Origin: Clostridia bacterium
GTDB lineage: Bacteria > Bacillota > Clostridia > Christensenellales > Borkfalkiaceae
Assembly (NCBI GenBank): GCA_017505465.1
Contig: JAFVPE010000033.1
Span: forward strand, 1 to 64,000
Length of the DNA: 64,000 nt
Direction of reading: 5' to 3'
Both the position numbers and the translations under genes were made by a program. Shown here one piece after another: positions 7,451 to 16,970 of the stretch (the first letter of the stretch is position 1; each line of letters begins with the position of its first letter). The notes below the pieces were generated by a model that worked only from the letters and a program-made list of their open reading frames with translations, made no database searches and was not told where the DNA came from.

Positions 7451-8311
7451 TTAAAATTCAAAATCGGGGTAATCGTTTGCGTTTTCAAGACAAATTTTGC
7501 CGATTCTTCCCTTGCGGAAATCGTCTACAATCGCTTTTGCACCGCGCTCGTAATCATATTCGCCACCCTTGAAAATAAAGCCCCTGCGCTTACAAACCGC
7601 TTCGTACATCGCAAGCTTTTCGTCGAACTCCGTAATGCCGTATCTATCCGTCAAGCACTGCGGATATTTTTCCGCAACCTCGCCCAAAAGCTCCAACGCA
7701 ATATCGTCCATATCCAAAATATCGTCGTTGATGCTGCCGATATAGGCAAGGTGTCTTGCGTGGTATTGATTGTCGAAAGACGGCGGCATCGTGCCGGGCG
7801 TATCGAGCAAATCGAAGGCGCCGCATTTGAGCCAACGCACGTCGCGCGTAACCCCTGCCTTATCCCCCGTTTTTGCACGTTTTTGACCGCTCAAAAGGTT
7901 GACAATTGTACTTTTTCCCGTGTTGGGAATCCCTGCGACCATAAAACGGAAGGTGCGGTTTAAGCCTTTCGCAAGCGCACGCTCTCTCTTTTCTTCGGTG
8001 ATAGCGTTGAGCTTTTGTAAAAGGATTCTTTTGGTGGAAATGTTCGTGGAATCGCATTTCACCGCATACCTGCCCCTGCTCTCGAAGAATTTTAAGAAGG
8101 CGTCCACCTTATTGTTATCTGCCAAATCCGCTTTGTTGAGCACGTATAAAATCGGCTTTTCGCCGAAAATTTTCTTTAAGTTTTTGTTGACCGTGGCAAT
8201 CGGCGCACGCGCGTCCAAAACGCAGATGACTCCGTCACAGAGATCGCGTTTCTTTTCCATATCGCGCATCGCTTTCGTCATATGCCCGGGAAACCATTGT
8301 ATATTTTTCAT
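7451..8311 (-). CDS. rbgA: Ribosome biogenesis GTPase RbgA (YlqF)
   Basis: 286 residues, a circularly permuted GTPase that helps late 50S subunit maturation. The order of GTPase motifs is permuted: G4 NKAD comes first (about residue 59), then G1 GIPNTGKST, G2 with GVTRD and G3 DTPG. The N-terminus MKNIQWFPGHMTKAMRDM is the diagnostic RbgA opening. A C-terminal helical domain follows (YGITEFD onward). A copy of the GGGGCAGGTAYG motif encodes RGRYAV in a variable strand near residue 76. Neighbours rnhB and trmD give a conserved housekeeping context. Confidence 0.95.
   Translation of the reverse strand: MKNIQWFPGHMTKAMRDMEKKRDLCDGVICVLDARAPIATVNKNLKKIFGEKPILYVLNKADLADNNKVDAFLKFFESRGRYAVKCDSTNISTKRILLQKLNAITEEKRERALAKGLNRTFRFMVAGIPNTGKSTIVNLLSGQKRAKTGDKAGVTRDVRWLKCGAFDLLDTPGTMPPSFDNQYHARHLAYIGSINDDILDMDDIALELLGEVAEKYPQCLTDRYGITEFDEKLAMYEAVCKRRGFIFKGGEYDYERGAKAIVDDFRKGRIGKICLENANDYPDFEF
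8058..8076 (-). repeat. Copy D of the GGGGCAGGTAYG motif, inside rbgA
   Basis: Minus strand reads GGGGCAGGTATGCGGTGAA, read as R-G-R-Y-A-V by the gene. Confidence 0.65.
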
Positions 8312-8336
8312 CTTTTTTCCTTTTGCCGATACCGAA

Positions 8337-9002
8337 TTATTTTAATAAATCGGGACGGCAACGTTTGGTAATTTCAAGCGCCTGCTCCCTGCGCCAAGCG
8401 TCGATTTTCGCGTGATCGCCGCTACGCAAGACGTCGGGAACTTTCAACCCCTTATATTCCTGCGGACGGGTGTATTGCGGATATTCGAGCATATTTTCCG
8501 AAAAGCTTTCGTCCACGAGCGACGACGTACTAATTACGCCGTCCACGTAACGGGAAACACAGTCGGCAACGACCATGGCAGGCAATTCGCCGCCCGTCAA
8601 AACGTAGTCGCCAATAGAAATTTCTTCGTCGATAAACAGGTCGAGCGCTCTTTGATCCACCCCTTCATAATGTCCGCAAAGCAAAATCAAATGCTCGTAT
8701 TCCAAAAGCTCGAATACCTTTTGTTGCTTGAATACCTGCCCCTTCGGGGACATATAAATGCGGCGAGCCTTATGCTCGGGATCGATGGCTTCTATGGCGT
8801 TGCCGATGGGCGGAGCCATCATCACCATTCCTGCGCCGCCACCAAAGGGATAGTCGTCGCACTTTAAGTGTTTATCCTCGGTATAATCTCGAATATTGAC
8901 GATATTGATTTGTATTTTTCCCGATTTTTGCGCTCTGCCGATGATGCTTTCGCTCATCGCCGTGAACATTTCGGGAAAGAGTGTTAAAATATCGATTTTC
9001 AT
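8337..9002 (-). CDS. trmD: tRNA (guanine-N1-)-methyltransferase TrmD
   Basis: 221 residues. TrmD uses S-adenosylmethionine to methylate G37 in tRNAs reading CNN and related codons, keeping the reading frame. Seen: the opening KIDILTLFPEMF, DYPFGGGAGMVM, the trefoil-knot cofactor motif LLCGHYEGVDQRALD, SIGDYVLTGGELPAMV and the C-terminal RREQALEITKRCRPDLL. The Shine-Dalgarno before 9002 is weak (only TAATATAAACGTT). It lies 10 nt from ftsY, suggesting coupled expression. rimM and rplS, common neighbours, are absent. Confidence 0.96.
   Translation of the reverse strand: MKIDILTLFPEMFTAMSESIIGRAQKSGKIQINIVNIRDYTEDKHLKCDDYPFGGGAGMVMMAPPIGNAIEAIDPEHKARRIYMSPKGQVFKQQKVFELLEYEHLILLCGHYEGVDQRALDLFIDEEISIGDYVLTGGELPAMVVADCVSRYVDGVISTSSLVDESFSENMLEYPQYTRPQEYKGLKVPDVLRSGDHAKIDAWRREQALEITKRCRPDLLK
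8727..8742 (-). repeat. Copy E (partial) of the GGGGCAGGTAYG motif, inside trmD
   Basis: Minus strand reads GGGGCAGGTATTCAAG. The match stops after TAT. It encodes the conserved SPKGQVF of TrmD, so this copy may be explained by protein constraint. Confidence 0.35.
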
Positions 9003-9012
9003 AACGTTTATA

Positions 9013-9909
9013 TTACAAAATAGCTTCTACGAATGCCTTGGAGTCGAACATTTCCAAATCGTCCATCTTTTCGCCTACGCCTGCATAGACAACGGGCAAG
9101 GAAAGCTCTTGTGCGAGCGAGAATACAAAACCGCCCTTTGCCGTTCCGTCAAGCTTGGTCAAAACAAGCCCGTCGAGCTCTACCGCTTCGTCGAATACGC
9201 GCGCTTGGTTGACGGCGTTTTGTCCCGTCGTTGCGTCCAAAACGAGCAGCTTTAAGAAATCCGCTTCGGGATATTCACGGGTAACGACGCGTTCCATTTT
9301 ACGAAGCTCGTTCATCAAGTTGTCCTTGACGTGCAACCTACCTGCCGTATCCACGATAAGCACGTCCGTCTTTTTCGCCTTCACGGACGATATTGCGTCG
9401 TAGATAACCGCCGAAGGATCGCTTCCTTCCTCGTGCTTGACGATACGCACTTTCGCACGCTCCGCCCAAATGGTGAGCTGTTCGCTTGCCGCCGCACGGA
9501 AGGTATCCGCCGCCGCCACCGTAACCGTCTTGCCCTGCGAGAGATAATAGTGCGCAAGCTTGCCCACCGTCGTGGTTTTACCGACGCCGTTTACCCCTAC
9601 GAGCATAATCACGCAAGGGAATTCAGGCGGCTCGACTTCGCTTTCTTCCAAAATATCCGTCAAGATGCCGCGAAGCAGCTCCGTAACGTACGCCTCGTCC
9701 TTTAAGCGTTCCGCCATCGCCTGCTTTTTGACGCGCGCAACGACTTCCTGTGCCGTCGTGTACGAAACGTCGGATGATATGAGAAGCTCTTCTAATTCTT
9801 CATAGAACTCGTTGCCGAGTTTATTTTTAGAAAAGAGCATACGGAGCTTGGACGCAAAATTGTCCTTCGTTTTCTTCAAAGCTCCGAAAAGTTTCCCGAA
9901 AAAGCCCAT
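9013..9909 (-). CDS. ftsY: Signal recognition particle receptor FtsY
   Basis: 298 residues: a short NG-type FtsY lacking the long acidic A domain. Seen: the amphipathic membrane-targeting start MGFFGKLFGALKKT, the helical N domain, P-loop GVNGVGKTTTVGKL, DTFRAAASEQL, G3 DTAGR, G4 TKLDGTAKGG and GVGEKMDDLEMFD. It docks SRP-ribosome complexes to the Sec translocon. The usual Gram-positive smc-ftsY pairing is kept, but a strong terminator lies between them. Confidence 0.96.
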   Translation of the reverse strand: MGFFGKLFGALKKTKDNFASKLRMLFSKNKLGNEFYEELEELLISSDVSYTTAQEVVARVKKQAMAERLKDEAYVTELLRGILTDILEESEVEPPEFPCVIMLVGVNGVGKTTTVGKLAHYYLSQGKTVTVAAADTFRAAASEQLTIWAERAKVRIVKHEEGSDPSAVIYDAISSVKAKKTDVLIVDTAGRLHVKDNLMNELRKMERVVTREYPEADFLKLLVLDATTGQNAVNQARVFDEAVELDGLVLTKLDGTAKGGFVFSLAQELSLPVVYAGVGEKMDDLEMFDSKAFVEAIL

Positions 9910-9937
9910 GGTTTTTCCTCCGAATGATGTTTAAGAA

Positions 9938-9973
9938 AAACGGCGTAATACGGAGTGCGTATATACGCCGTTT
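9938..9973 (-). terminator. Terminator between smc and ftsY
   Basis: Outer 10-bp stem AAACGGCGTA / TACGCCGTTT, extended inward by ATACG / CGTAT with small bulges. On the minus strand it ends in TTTTTC. It would uncouple ftsY from smc, or act as a partial attenuator. Confidence 0.75.
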
Positions 9974-10022
9974 ATCCTTTTATTAGCGTCTACAAGGCGC
10001 GAAGATGCCCCTTATATACGGT

Positions 10023-13000
10023 TTAGCTTACGGCGTCTTTGCCGAGCTTCGTTTCTACTTCCGCCAATTTTACGGAAACAACCTTCGAAACGCCCTTTTC
10101 TTGCATCGTTACGCCGAACAGGTTGTCCGCTTGGTTCATCGTAGGCTTCTTGTGGGTGATAACGATGAATTGCGTATCTTCCGTGAATCTCTTAAGATAA
10201 GCGGCAAATCTATCTACGTTTGCTTCGTCGAGCGCCGCTTCCACCTCGTCGAGAATACAGAAGGGCATAGGACGAGCCTTCAAAATTGCGAACAAGATTG
10301 CAATTGCCGTCAAAGCACGTTCACCGCCCGAAAGCAAGGAAATCTTGGTGAGCTTCTTGCCGGGGGGACAAGCGATGATGTCCACGCCTGCCGCAAGAGG
10401 ATCCGCCCCTTCCTCGTATTCCATTTGCAACTCGGCTTTGCCGCCGCCGAAAAGCTCCTTGAAGGTAATCTTGAAGTTTTCGTTGATTTCCGCAAAACCT
10501 GCGTCGAAGATGCGAAGCATCTCGCCGCAAATTTCGTCGAGTGCCGCCTGCAAATCGTCAAGTGCTTTTTTCAAGTCGTCGCGTTGGGTATTCATCTCTT
10601 CGCAACGGTTCTTTTCGTACTCGTATTCTTCCACTGCGTTGGGATTCACCGCACCGAGCATCGTGATCTTGCGCTTCAACGCCGCAATCAAGTTTGCCGA
10701 TTCCGTCACGTCGAAAATCTCTTGACGGAAGGCAAGACAGCCTTCGTAATCGAGCCCGTACGCTTCTTCCATACGTTGACGGGTGTTTTCCAAGTTGGTG
10801 TCAATCTTACTGATTTCAATTTCGCATTTATAACGCTTTTCCGTACTCTTTTCAAGCGTTTCTTGCATACTCGTCTTGTCCGCTTCAAGGGAAAGCTGCG
10901 TTGCGTTGATCTCTTCCTTTTCCTTGTTGATTGCGGCAATCTTGTCGACGATTTCCTGCACCGCCGCCATTTCTTCTTCGGTGAGTTGGCTTTCCGCCGC
11001 CTGCGCTTCCAAAGCATTGAGCTTGGTTTGCGTTTCCGTCGTTTCAAATTCCATATCGACGATGCGCTTTACAAGGTCGTCCTTTTCAAGCGTAATACGG
11101 GCAACCGTTTCCTTTTGCTTTGCAAGGTCCGCCGTGAGCGTTGCGTATTCCATTTCCAAAGCACGCAAAGTAGAGCTCTTTTCCGCGCGTTCTTCCTTGA
11201 AGTTTTCGCAAAGGTTGCGTTGGCTTTCCATTTCCGCTTCCGCATTCTTTCTGCGAGCCGCAATTTGCTCTTCGCTCATTGAAGAGTTTGCTTCTTCATC
11301 TTCAAGCTCTTTGAGCTTGCGCTTAAATTCGTCAAGCGCCGCCGAATAGGTTGCGATGTCGATTTCCACTTCTTCGATTTGTTGCGTGAGCGCCGTTTCG
11401 CGTTGCACAAGCCCCGCGATTTCGCTGTTCGCGCCTTGGTATTTTTCACGAAGCTTTTCTACCGCCGCTTCCGCTTCCGTCTTGGCGCGTTCACTTGCGA
11501 TGATTGCCTTCTTCAACTTTTCAATGAACTGTTGTTTCTTGGCGATATTTTCCTTGCATTCTTGAATTTTACGTTCGGTAGAAAGCAAGGATGCGGAATC
11601 TTTACGGCGGCTACCGCCCGTCATCGAACCGCTCGTTGCGACGATGTCACCGTCAAGGGTTACGATTTTGAACATATTGCCATACTTCTTCGCAATCGCC
11701 GTTGCGTTGGCAATGTTGTCGCAAATCAAGGTGTTACCAAGCAAATAACTAATAACGTTGTAATAATAATCGTCGTATTTTACAAGCTCGGTTGCAAGCC
11801 CCATCGCACCGCGTTCGTCCAAGGCTCTGCGAATTTCACGGGAGTCGGGACGGGGACGCATACTCGTAACAGGCAAGAAGGTGATGACACCGCCGTGCGA
11901 ACGTTTCAAGTATTCGATGAGATATTTTGCGTCGTCCGCCGAAGGCGTGATGACGTTTTGCATAGCGCCGCCGATAGCGGTTTCAAGAGCAACCTCGTAT
12001 TTTTGTTCGGTGGATACGACGTTCGCAAGTACGCCGTGATGACGCTTGGAAAGCTCGGGATTCGTCTTGGATACGGAAAGGAATCTACGAACGTCTTCCT
12101 TGTAGCCTTCATAACGATTCTTCAAGCTGATATACATTTCAAGATTTTCACGTAAGGACGCAATTTGCCCGTTTGCGTTGAACAAATCCTGATTGAAATT
12201 GTTGATCGTCATTTGCATTTCGCGCGCTTCTTCTTGCTTTTCTTCAAAGTCACGCATATCCGTGGACGTCAAGGCGCGAAGGCTCTTCATATCCTTTTGA
12301 ACGGAGCTCAACTCGCTTGCAAGACGATCCTTTCTCTCTTGCGCTTTCTTGAGCGCCGCCGCAAGCTCGGTAATCTTATCCTTCGTCGCTTCCATCCGAG
12401 CCGCAAGCGTACCGAGGTTCTTCTTGAGCTCGGACAAGTCGTCCGCAGACGAGAGCTGTGAAAGACGGTTTTCGTCCGAAAGCTTTTCGAATACTTCGAT
12501 CTTCTTGTCGAGCGCCGCTACTGCCGAACGGAACACTTCCGTTTGCGTTTCAAGCTCTGCAATGCGCTTTTCGTCCTTTTCACTCTTTTTGCCCGTGAGT
12601 GCAATTTCATCGTCGATTTCGCCGATACGAACCTTGCTTGCAGCGAGCATTTCCGTAGCCGCCGCAATTTGCGAACGGTAGGTGCTGATACGTTCGCGCA
12701 TAACTTTAAGCTCGCCGTCCTTTCTTTCGTTGCCGACGGAAAGTTCTACACGGCGATCGTTCAATACGGTAAGCTGCGCGTCCGCATGGTTAATCTTATC
12801 GCGGTTTTCTTCAAGCTTGCGGTTGATAAGCTCGATACGAGTATTCAAATCGATAATCTTATCCGAAATAACGGAAATATCTTTCTTGTATTTACTCTTT
12901 TCGTTTTCTGCGTTCTCGTAACGGTATATGTAGGTATTCGCTTCTTGCACTTTCAAGCTTTCGGAATACTCCGCGTATTCCTTTGCCGCCGCCGCTTGTT

Positions 13001-13631
13001 TGCTCAAAGGACCAAGGCGGTGTTCCACTTCATCGATACGCTGACTGTAAATGAAAAGGTTGGAGTTGGAGTCTTCAATCTTGCGTTCGATTTCGTCCTT
13101 ACGGATTCTATAATTGGAAAGCCCGAGCGCTTCTTCGAAAATAACTCTTCTCTTTTCGGCGGCAGAGTTCATGATTTGTTCAACCTGACCTTGCCCGATG
13201 ATAGAATACCCTTCTTTACCCAAACCGATGGAATGGAAAAGGGAGACCAAGTCCTTTTGTCTGCTGACTTGACCGTTGATGAGATATTTACTGTCGCTCT
13301 TATCCCCTTTTACTTCAATACGGCGAGTCATCGATACTTCGTCCGCATCGATGTCCGCAAAAATACGTTCGCTATTGTCGAACACAAGGCTTACTTCACA
13401 GTTGTTCAAAGCCTTTCTATTCACCGTACCGCTGAAAATAACGTCCTGCATATTCGTACCGCGCAAATTCTTCGCGGACTTTTCACCCAACACCCAACGT
13501 ACGGCGTCGGCAACGTTACTTTTACCGCAACCGTTCGGGCCTACGATACAGGTAACGCCGTTGTCAAAACGAATGGTCGTTTTATCGGCGAAAGACTTAA
13601 AACCGGCAAGTTGTATTTCTTTTAAATCCAA
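10023..13631 (-). CDS. smc: Chromosome partition/condensation protein SMC
   Basis: 1202 residues, standard for bacterial SMC. The N-terminal head has FKSFADKTTI and Walker A GPNGCGKSN, with signature helix loop residues SIIGQGQVEQIMN. Two long coiled-coil arms flank a hinge near 520-640 (GVLANVVSTEQKYEVALETA and GSMTGGS). The C-terminal head has the signature LLSGGERALTAIA, Walker B FCILDEVEAALDEANV and an H-loop VITHKKPT. With ScpA and ScpB (not here) it folds and segregates the chromosome. It follows rnc, a common Gram-positive order. Confidence 0.97.
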   Translation of the reverse strand: MDLKEIQLAGFKSFADKTTIRFDNGVTCIVGPNGCGKSNVADAVRWVLGEKSAKNLRGTNMQDVIFSGTVNRKALNNCEVSLVFDNSERIFADIDADEVSMTRRIEVKGDKSDSKYLINGQVSRQKDLVSLFHSIGLGKEGYSIIGQGQVEQIMNSAAEKRRVIFEEALGLSNYRIRKDEIERKIEDSNSNLFIYSQRIDEVEHRLGPLSKQAAAAKEYAEYSESLKVQEANTYIYRYENAENEKSKYKKDISVISDKIIDLNTRIELINRKLEENRDKINHADAQLTVLNDRRVELSVGNERKDGELKVMRERISTYRSQIAAATEMLAASKVRIGEIDDEIALTGKKSEKDEKRIAELETQTEVFRSAVAALDKKIEVFEKLSDENRLSQLSSADDLSELKKNLGTLAARMEATKDKITELAAALKKAQERKDRLASELSSVQKDMKSLRALTSTDMRDFEEKQEEAREMQMTINNFNQDLFNANGQIASLRENLEMYISLKNRYEGYKEDVRRFLSVSKTNPELSKRHHGVLANVVSTEQKYEVALETAIGGAMQNVITPSADDAKYLIEYLKRSHGGVITFLPVTSMRPRPDSREIRRALDERGAMGLATELVKYDDYYYNVISYLLGNTLICDNIANATAIAKKYGNMFKIVTLDGDIVATSGSMTGGSRRKDSASLLSTERKIQECKENIAKKQQFIEKLKKAIIASERAKTEAEAAVEKLREKYQGANSEIAGLVQRETALTQQIEEVEIDIATYSAALDEFKRKLKELEDEEANSSMSEEQIAARRKNAEAEMESQRNLCENFKEERAEKSSTLRALEMEYATLTADLAKQKETVARITLEKDDLVKRIVDMEFETTETQTKLNALEAQAAESQLTEEEMAAVQEIVDKIAAINKEKEEINATQLSLEADKTSMQETLEKSTEKRYKCEIEISKIDTNLENTRQRMEEAYGLDYEGCLAFRQEIFDVTESANLIAALKRKITMLGAVNPNAVEEYEYEKNRCEEMNTQRDDLKKALDDLQAALDEICGEMLRIFDAGFAEINENFKITFKELFGGGKAELQMEYEEGADPLAAGVDIIACPPGKKLTKISLLSGGERALTAIAILFAILKARPMPFCILDEVEAALDEANVDRFAAYLKRFTEDTQFIVITHKKPTMNQADNLFGVTMQEKGVSKVVSVKLAEVETKLGKDAVS

Positions 13632-13675
13632 AGTATGCTCCTTTTCGATATTCTCATATATCTGTGTTTTTTCTT

Positions 13676-14332
13676 TTAACGTTTTTTTGTGAGCACTTCC
13701 AAAAGCGCTCTTGCGGCGTTCTGTTCCGCCTGCTTTTTACTGTTCCCTTCGCCCTGCGCGCTCTTCCCAAGCGCCGTTACCCTGCAACGGAATACGGGGG
13801 CGTTGTCCTTACCTTCCTTCTCACAAACGTATTGCGGCGTGGGTTTGCCGATGCCTTGCAAAAATTCCTGCAATACCCCCTTGGGATTTTCGCAGCTTTT
13901 TTGCAATTCCAAAACGCCGTGCTTTAAGATAAAGCGCTTCGCTTCGTCGTAGCCGCCGTCAAGATAAATCGCCGCGACGACCGTTTCAAAAAGGCTCGAT
14001 ATCGTCTTCTTCCCAACGTTTGCCTTACTTCCTTCCACCAAAAGATAGTCTTTGATGTCTAGCTTCAATACCGCTTGGTACAAGGCGTCTTCGCAAACGA
14101 GCTGTTGACGCTCGCGCGTGAGCTCCCCTTCGGAAGCTTGTCCGTCCGCCTTATACTGCCACTCGGTAACCACGAGCTGTAAAACGGAATCGCCAAGATA
14201 TTCCATGCGCTCGTTATCCTTTCCACCGTGCGCGTTTGCGTAGGTGGAGTGGGTAAACGCCTCTTTGAGTAAACGCTCGTCCTTGAACGTATAGCCGAGA
14301 ATCGATTGTAGTTTTTCGTAAGGGAAATCCAT
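13676..14332 (-). CDS. rnc: Ribonuclease III
   Basis: 218 residues. It cuts double-stranded RNA in rRNA maturation and mRNA turnover. The catalytic domain carries ERMEYLGDSVLQLVV (usual form ERLEFLGDAVL) with the conserved E and D residues, and a second acidic helix SSLFETVVAAIYLDGG. A double-stranded-RNA-binding domain follows from about residue 150 (NPKGVLQEFLQ...GNSKKQAEQNAARALLEVL). It starts 3 nt after the plsX stop codon. acpP, usually found between plsX and rnc in Firmicutes, is missing here. Confidence 0.95.
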   Translation of the reverse strand: MDFPYEKLQSILGYTFKDERLLKEAFTHSTYANAHGGKDNERMEYLGDSVLQLVVTEWQYKADGQASEGELTRERQQLVCEDALYQAVLKLDIKDYLLVEGSKANVGKKTISSLFETVVAAIYLDGGYDEAKRFILKHGVLELQKSCENPKGVLQEFLQGIGKPTPQYVCEKEGKDNAPVFRCRVTALGKSAQGEGNSKKQAEQNAARALLEVLTKKR

Positions 14333-14335
14333 CGT

Positions 14336-15418
14336 TTATTCGTTTGCGGGCGCTTGTTCGCTTGCAACAGCTTGCGCTTCCGCTTTTTGCGCCTCGAGTG
14401 CGGCGAACTTTTCATTCGCTTCGTCGATCATCACCTTCATTTTTGCTACCATATTGCCCTTTACCATATCGATTGCTTGACCGATATAAATGGTAAAGCT
14501 GCCTGCCTTGGAGTTGCCGTGTCCCTTTACCACGGGTTTGGTGAGCCCAAGGAATACCGCGCCGCCAAGCTTTTGATAATCCACGCTGCCTCTAATGCGC
14601 TTGATAATATCGACAACGCCGCCCGCACGGAGCTTGCACCACCAATTGCGTTTGAATTCTTGTCCCATAATCGAGCCGATTGCCTTACCGCAGCCTTCAA
14701 TGGATTTTACGGCGATGTTGCCAGAGAAGCCATCCGAAACAACGACGTCCACGTCGCTGAACATAATGTCTCTGCCCTCGATGTTACCTGCATAGTTGAG
14801 GAAATCCATCGTTTTAAGAAGTGCGTGGGATTCGCGTTGCAACAAAAGCCCCTTATGGTCTTCCGTACCGTTGTTCAAAAGCCCGACTCTCGGATTTTTG
14901 ATGCCGAACGCCGCTTCGGAATACGCCGACGCCATAATCGCAAAGTGTGCAAGGTTGATAGGCTTACATTCAAGGTTTGCACCGCAGTCGCAAACAACCG
15001 TACCCGTTCTTCTGTGGTTGGGGATACGGGGGCAGAGCGCAGGACGGGAAACCCCTTTCAATCTACCAAGCACGAGCACGCCTGCCGAAAGCACGCCGCC
15101 CGTTGCGCCGGAAGAAACCAAGGCGTCCCCTTTGCCCTCTTTAAGCATACGGAAAGCCACGACGATAGAAGCGTCTTTCTTTCTTTTTACCGCCTTAGCA
15201 ACGTCCTCTTCTTCCATGGTAATCACTTCGGTGGTATGGACGATTTCAATACGGTCTTTGTCATATTCAAACGCGGAAAGCTCCGCCTTTATTTGTTCTT
15301 CGTCACCGACCAAAACAACCGTCAAATCTTTATTCTTTTTAAGGGCGTCTACCGCACCGACGATAGGTTCGTGGGGAGCGTAATCGCCGCCCATTGCGTC
15401 CACAATGATTCTTATCAT
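14336..15418 (-). CDS. plsX: Phosphate acyltransferase PlsX
   Basis: 360 residues. PlsX makes acyl-phosphate from acyl-ACP at the start of phospholipid synthesis. Seen: IRIIVDAMGGDYAPHEPI, VGDEEQI, the VSSGATGGVLSAGVL loop, GLLNNGTEDHKG and a C-terminal AVFLGLTKPVVKGHGNSKAGSF. The last 30 or so residues (rich in A, E, Q and K) extend past the usual end. Preceded by AGGAGG. It groups with rnc rather than with the fab genes. Confidence 0.95.
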   Translation of the reverse strand: MIRIIVDAMGGDYAPHEPIVGAVDALKKNKDLTVVLVGDEEQIKAELSAFEYDKDRIEIVHTTEVITMEEEDVAKAVKRKKDASIVVAFRMLKEGKGDALVSSGATGGVLSAGVLVLGRLKGVSRPALCPRIPNHRRTGTVVCDCGANLECKPINLAHFAIMASAYSEAAFGIKNPRVGLLNNGTEDHKGLLLQRESHALLKTMDFLNYAGNIEGRDIMFSDVDVVVSDGFSGNIAVKSIEGCGKAIGSIMGQEFKRNWWCKLRAGGVVDIIKRIRGSVDYQKLGGAVFLGLTKPVVKGHGNSKAGSFTIYIGQAIDMVKGNMVAKMKVMIDEANEKFAALEAQKAEAQAVASEQAPANE

Positions 15419-15462
15419 ACGTTAATACCTCCTATTTGGGTGTTGCCTAATTCGTTCGTGCG

Positions 15463-16857
15463 TTAATACTTCAAATCGCCGAACGTTCTCGGATACGGCA
15501 ATACGTCGCGAATGTTTGCAATCCCCGTTAAATACATAATCATACGTTCAAAGCCCATACCAAAGCCGCTGTGCGTCGTACCGCCGTAACGGCGAAGGTC
15601 GAGATACCACGAATAGTCTTCGGGGTTCATACCGAGCTCCTTGATACGGTTTACAAGCTTGTCGTAATCGTCTTCTCTTTGCGAGCCGCCGCAAAGCTCC
15701 CCGATACCGGGTACGAGCAAGTCCGCCGCCGCAACCGTCTTGCCGTCGGAATTTTGCTTCATATAGAACGCCTTGATTTCCTTTGGATAGTCGGTCAAGA
15801 ACACGGGCTTTTTGTAAACCTGTTCGGTCAAGAAGCGTTCGTGCTCACTCTGCAAATCCTTACCCCAATAGATGTTCTTATCGTCGAACTTATCTGCGTT
15901 TTGCTTCAAAATTTCGATAGCGTCCGTGTAGGACAAACGCACGAATGCGTTTTCCGCCACGTTCTTCAAGCGTTCAATCAACCCCTTGTCTACGAATTGA
16001 TTCAAGAAATTAAGCTCGTCTTGGCAGGTTTCGAAAACGTAGTTGATGATGTATTTCACCATTTCTTCTTCCACGTCCATATCCCCTGCGAGGTCGCAGA
16101 ACGCCATTTCCGGCTCGATCATCCAAAATTCCGCCGCGTGGCGCGCCGTGTTGGAGTGCTCCGCACGGAAGGTAGGACCGAACGTGTACACGTTGCCGAA
16201 CGCCATTGCGTATGTTTCCGCACTCAATTGCCCCGAAACGGTAAGCGCTACGCGCTTGCCGAAGAAATCTTCCTTGTAGTCTACGGGCTTACCGCTCTTT
16301 GCCACTTCGTCCAAATCGAGCGTCGTTACTTGGAACATTGCGCCTGCGCCTTCGCAGTCGCTGCCCGTGAGAATGGGCGTATGCACGTACACGAAGCCCT
16401 TATCGTTGAAGAATTTGTGGATAGCGATTGCCGCTTCGCTACGGATACGGAACGCCGCGCCGAACAAATTCGTACGGGGACGGAGATAGGCGATTTCACG
16501 CAAAAATTCTACGCTGTGGCGCTTTTTTTGCAAGGGGTAATCGGGTGTGGACTCCCCTTCTACGATGATTTCCGTCGCCTTGATTTCATACGGTTGCTTA
16601 TTTTCGGGCGTAAGCACCACTTTACCAGTGATGATCAACGCGCAACCAACGTTTTCCTTTGCGATCTCATCGTAATTTGCGAGATTCGCACGCTCGAAAA
16701 CGATTTGCGTATTCTTAAAACAGCTCCCGTCGTTGAGTTCGATAAAGCCGAACGCCTTGGAGTCGCGAATGGTTTTTGCCCAACCTGCAACGGTAACGGT
16801 TTTATCGCCGTATGCCGCAAGGTTTTGATTGAGTTCTTTAAGACGGATTCTTTCCAT
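15463..16857 (-). CDS. asnS: Asparaginyl-tRNA synthetase
   Basis: 464 residues, class IIb. An N-terminal OB-fold anticodon-binding domain ([25 protein letters not shown]) is followed by the class II core: motif 2 [25 protein letters not shown] and motif 3 [22 protein letters not shown]. The residues WMIEPE favour Asn over Asp specificity. Start follows AAGGCAGGTTAAGT, a modest site. No T-box leader was found upstream although amino-acyl synthetases of Firmicutes often have one; a promoter overlapping the end of the VanW gene is the likely driver. Confidence 0.96.
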   Translation of the reverse strand: MERIRLKELNQNLAAYGDKTVTVAGWAKTIRDSKAFGFIELNDGSCFKNTQIVFERANLANYDEIAKENVGCALIITGKVVLTPENKQPYEIKATEIIVEGESTPDYPLQKKRHSVEFLREIAYLRPRTNLFGAAFRIRSEAAIAIHKFFNDKGFVYVHTPILTGSDCEGAGAMFQVTTLDLDEVAKSGKPVDYKEDFFGKRVALTVSGQLSAETYAMAFGNVYTFGPTFRAEHSNTARHAAEFWMIEPEMAFCDLAGDMDVEEEMVKYIINYVFETCQDELNFLNQFVDKGLIERLKNVAENAFVRLSYTDAIEILKQNADKFDDKNIYWGKDLQSEHERFLTEQVYKKPVFLTDYPKEIKAFYMKQNSDGKTVAAADLLVPGIGELCGGSQREDDYDKLVNRIKELGMNPEDYSWYLDLRRYGGTTHSGFGMGFERMIMYLTGIANIRDVLPYPRTFGDLKY

Positions 16858-16941
16858 ACTTAACCTGCCTTCGTTTCATAGGGAAGTCCTATTTTTGCCG
16901 TTTTTTGCCGCACGGCACTTTCCCCGTAATTATACAGATTA

Positions 16942-16970
16942 ATTATAGCATTTTTCGTAGAAAAACACAA
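16942..16970 (-). promoter_or_regulatory. Candidate asnS promoter
   Basis: Minus strand TTGTGT (16970-16965), 17 nt, TATAAT (16947-16942), at the 3' end of the VanW-domain gene. A second TATAAT preceded by TG (16934-16929) could serve as an extended -10. Confidence 0.5.

Noticed and set aside
10005..11282. Long plus-strand frame opposite smc
   Set aside because: Mirror of smc codon usage, no ribosome site, protein of low quality.
12543..13625. 360-codon plus-strand frame opposite the start of smc
   Set aside because: Shadow frame of a conserved gene without a start site.
16858..16942. T-box leader for asnS
   Set aside because: The conserved T-box sequence (AGGGTGGNACCGCG type) is absent and the leader is too short.
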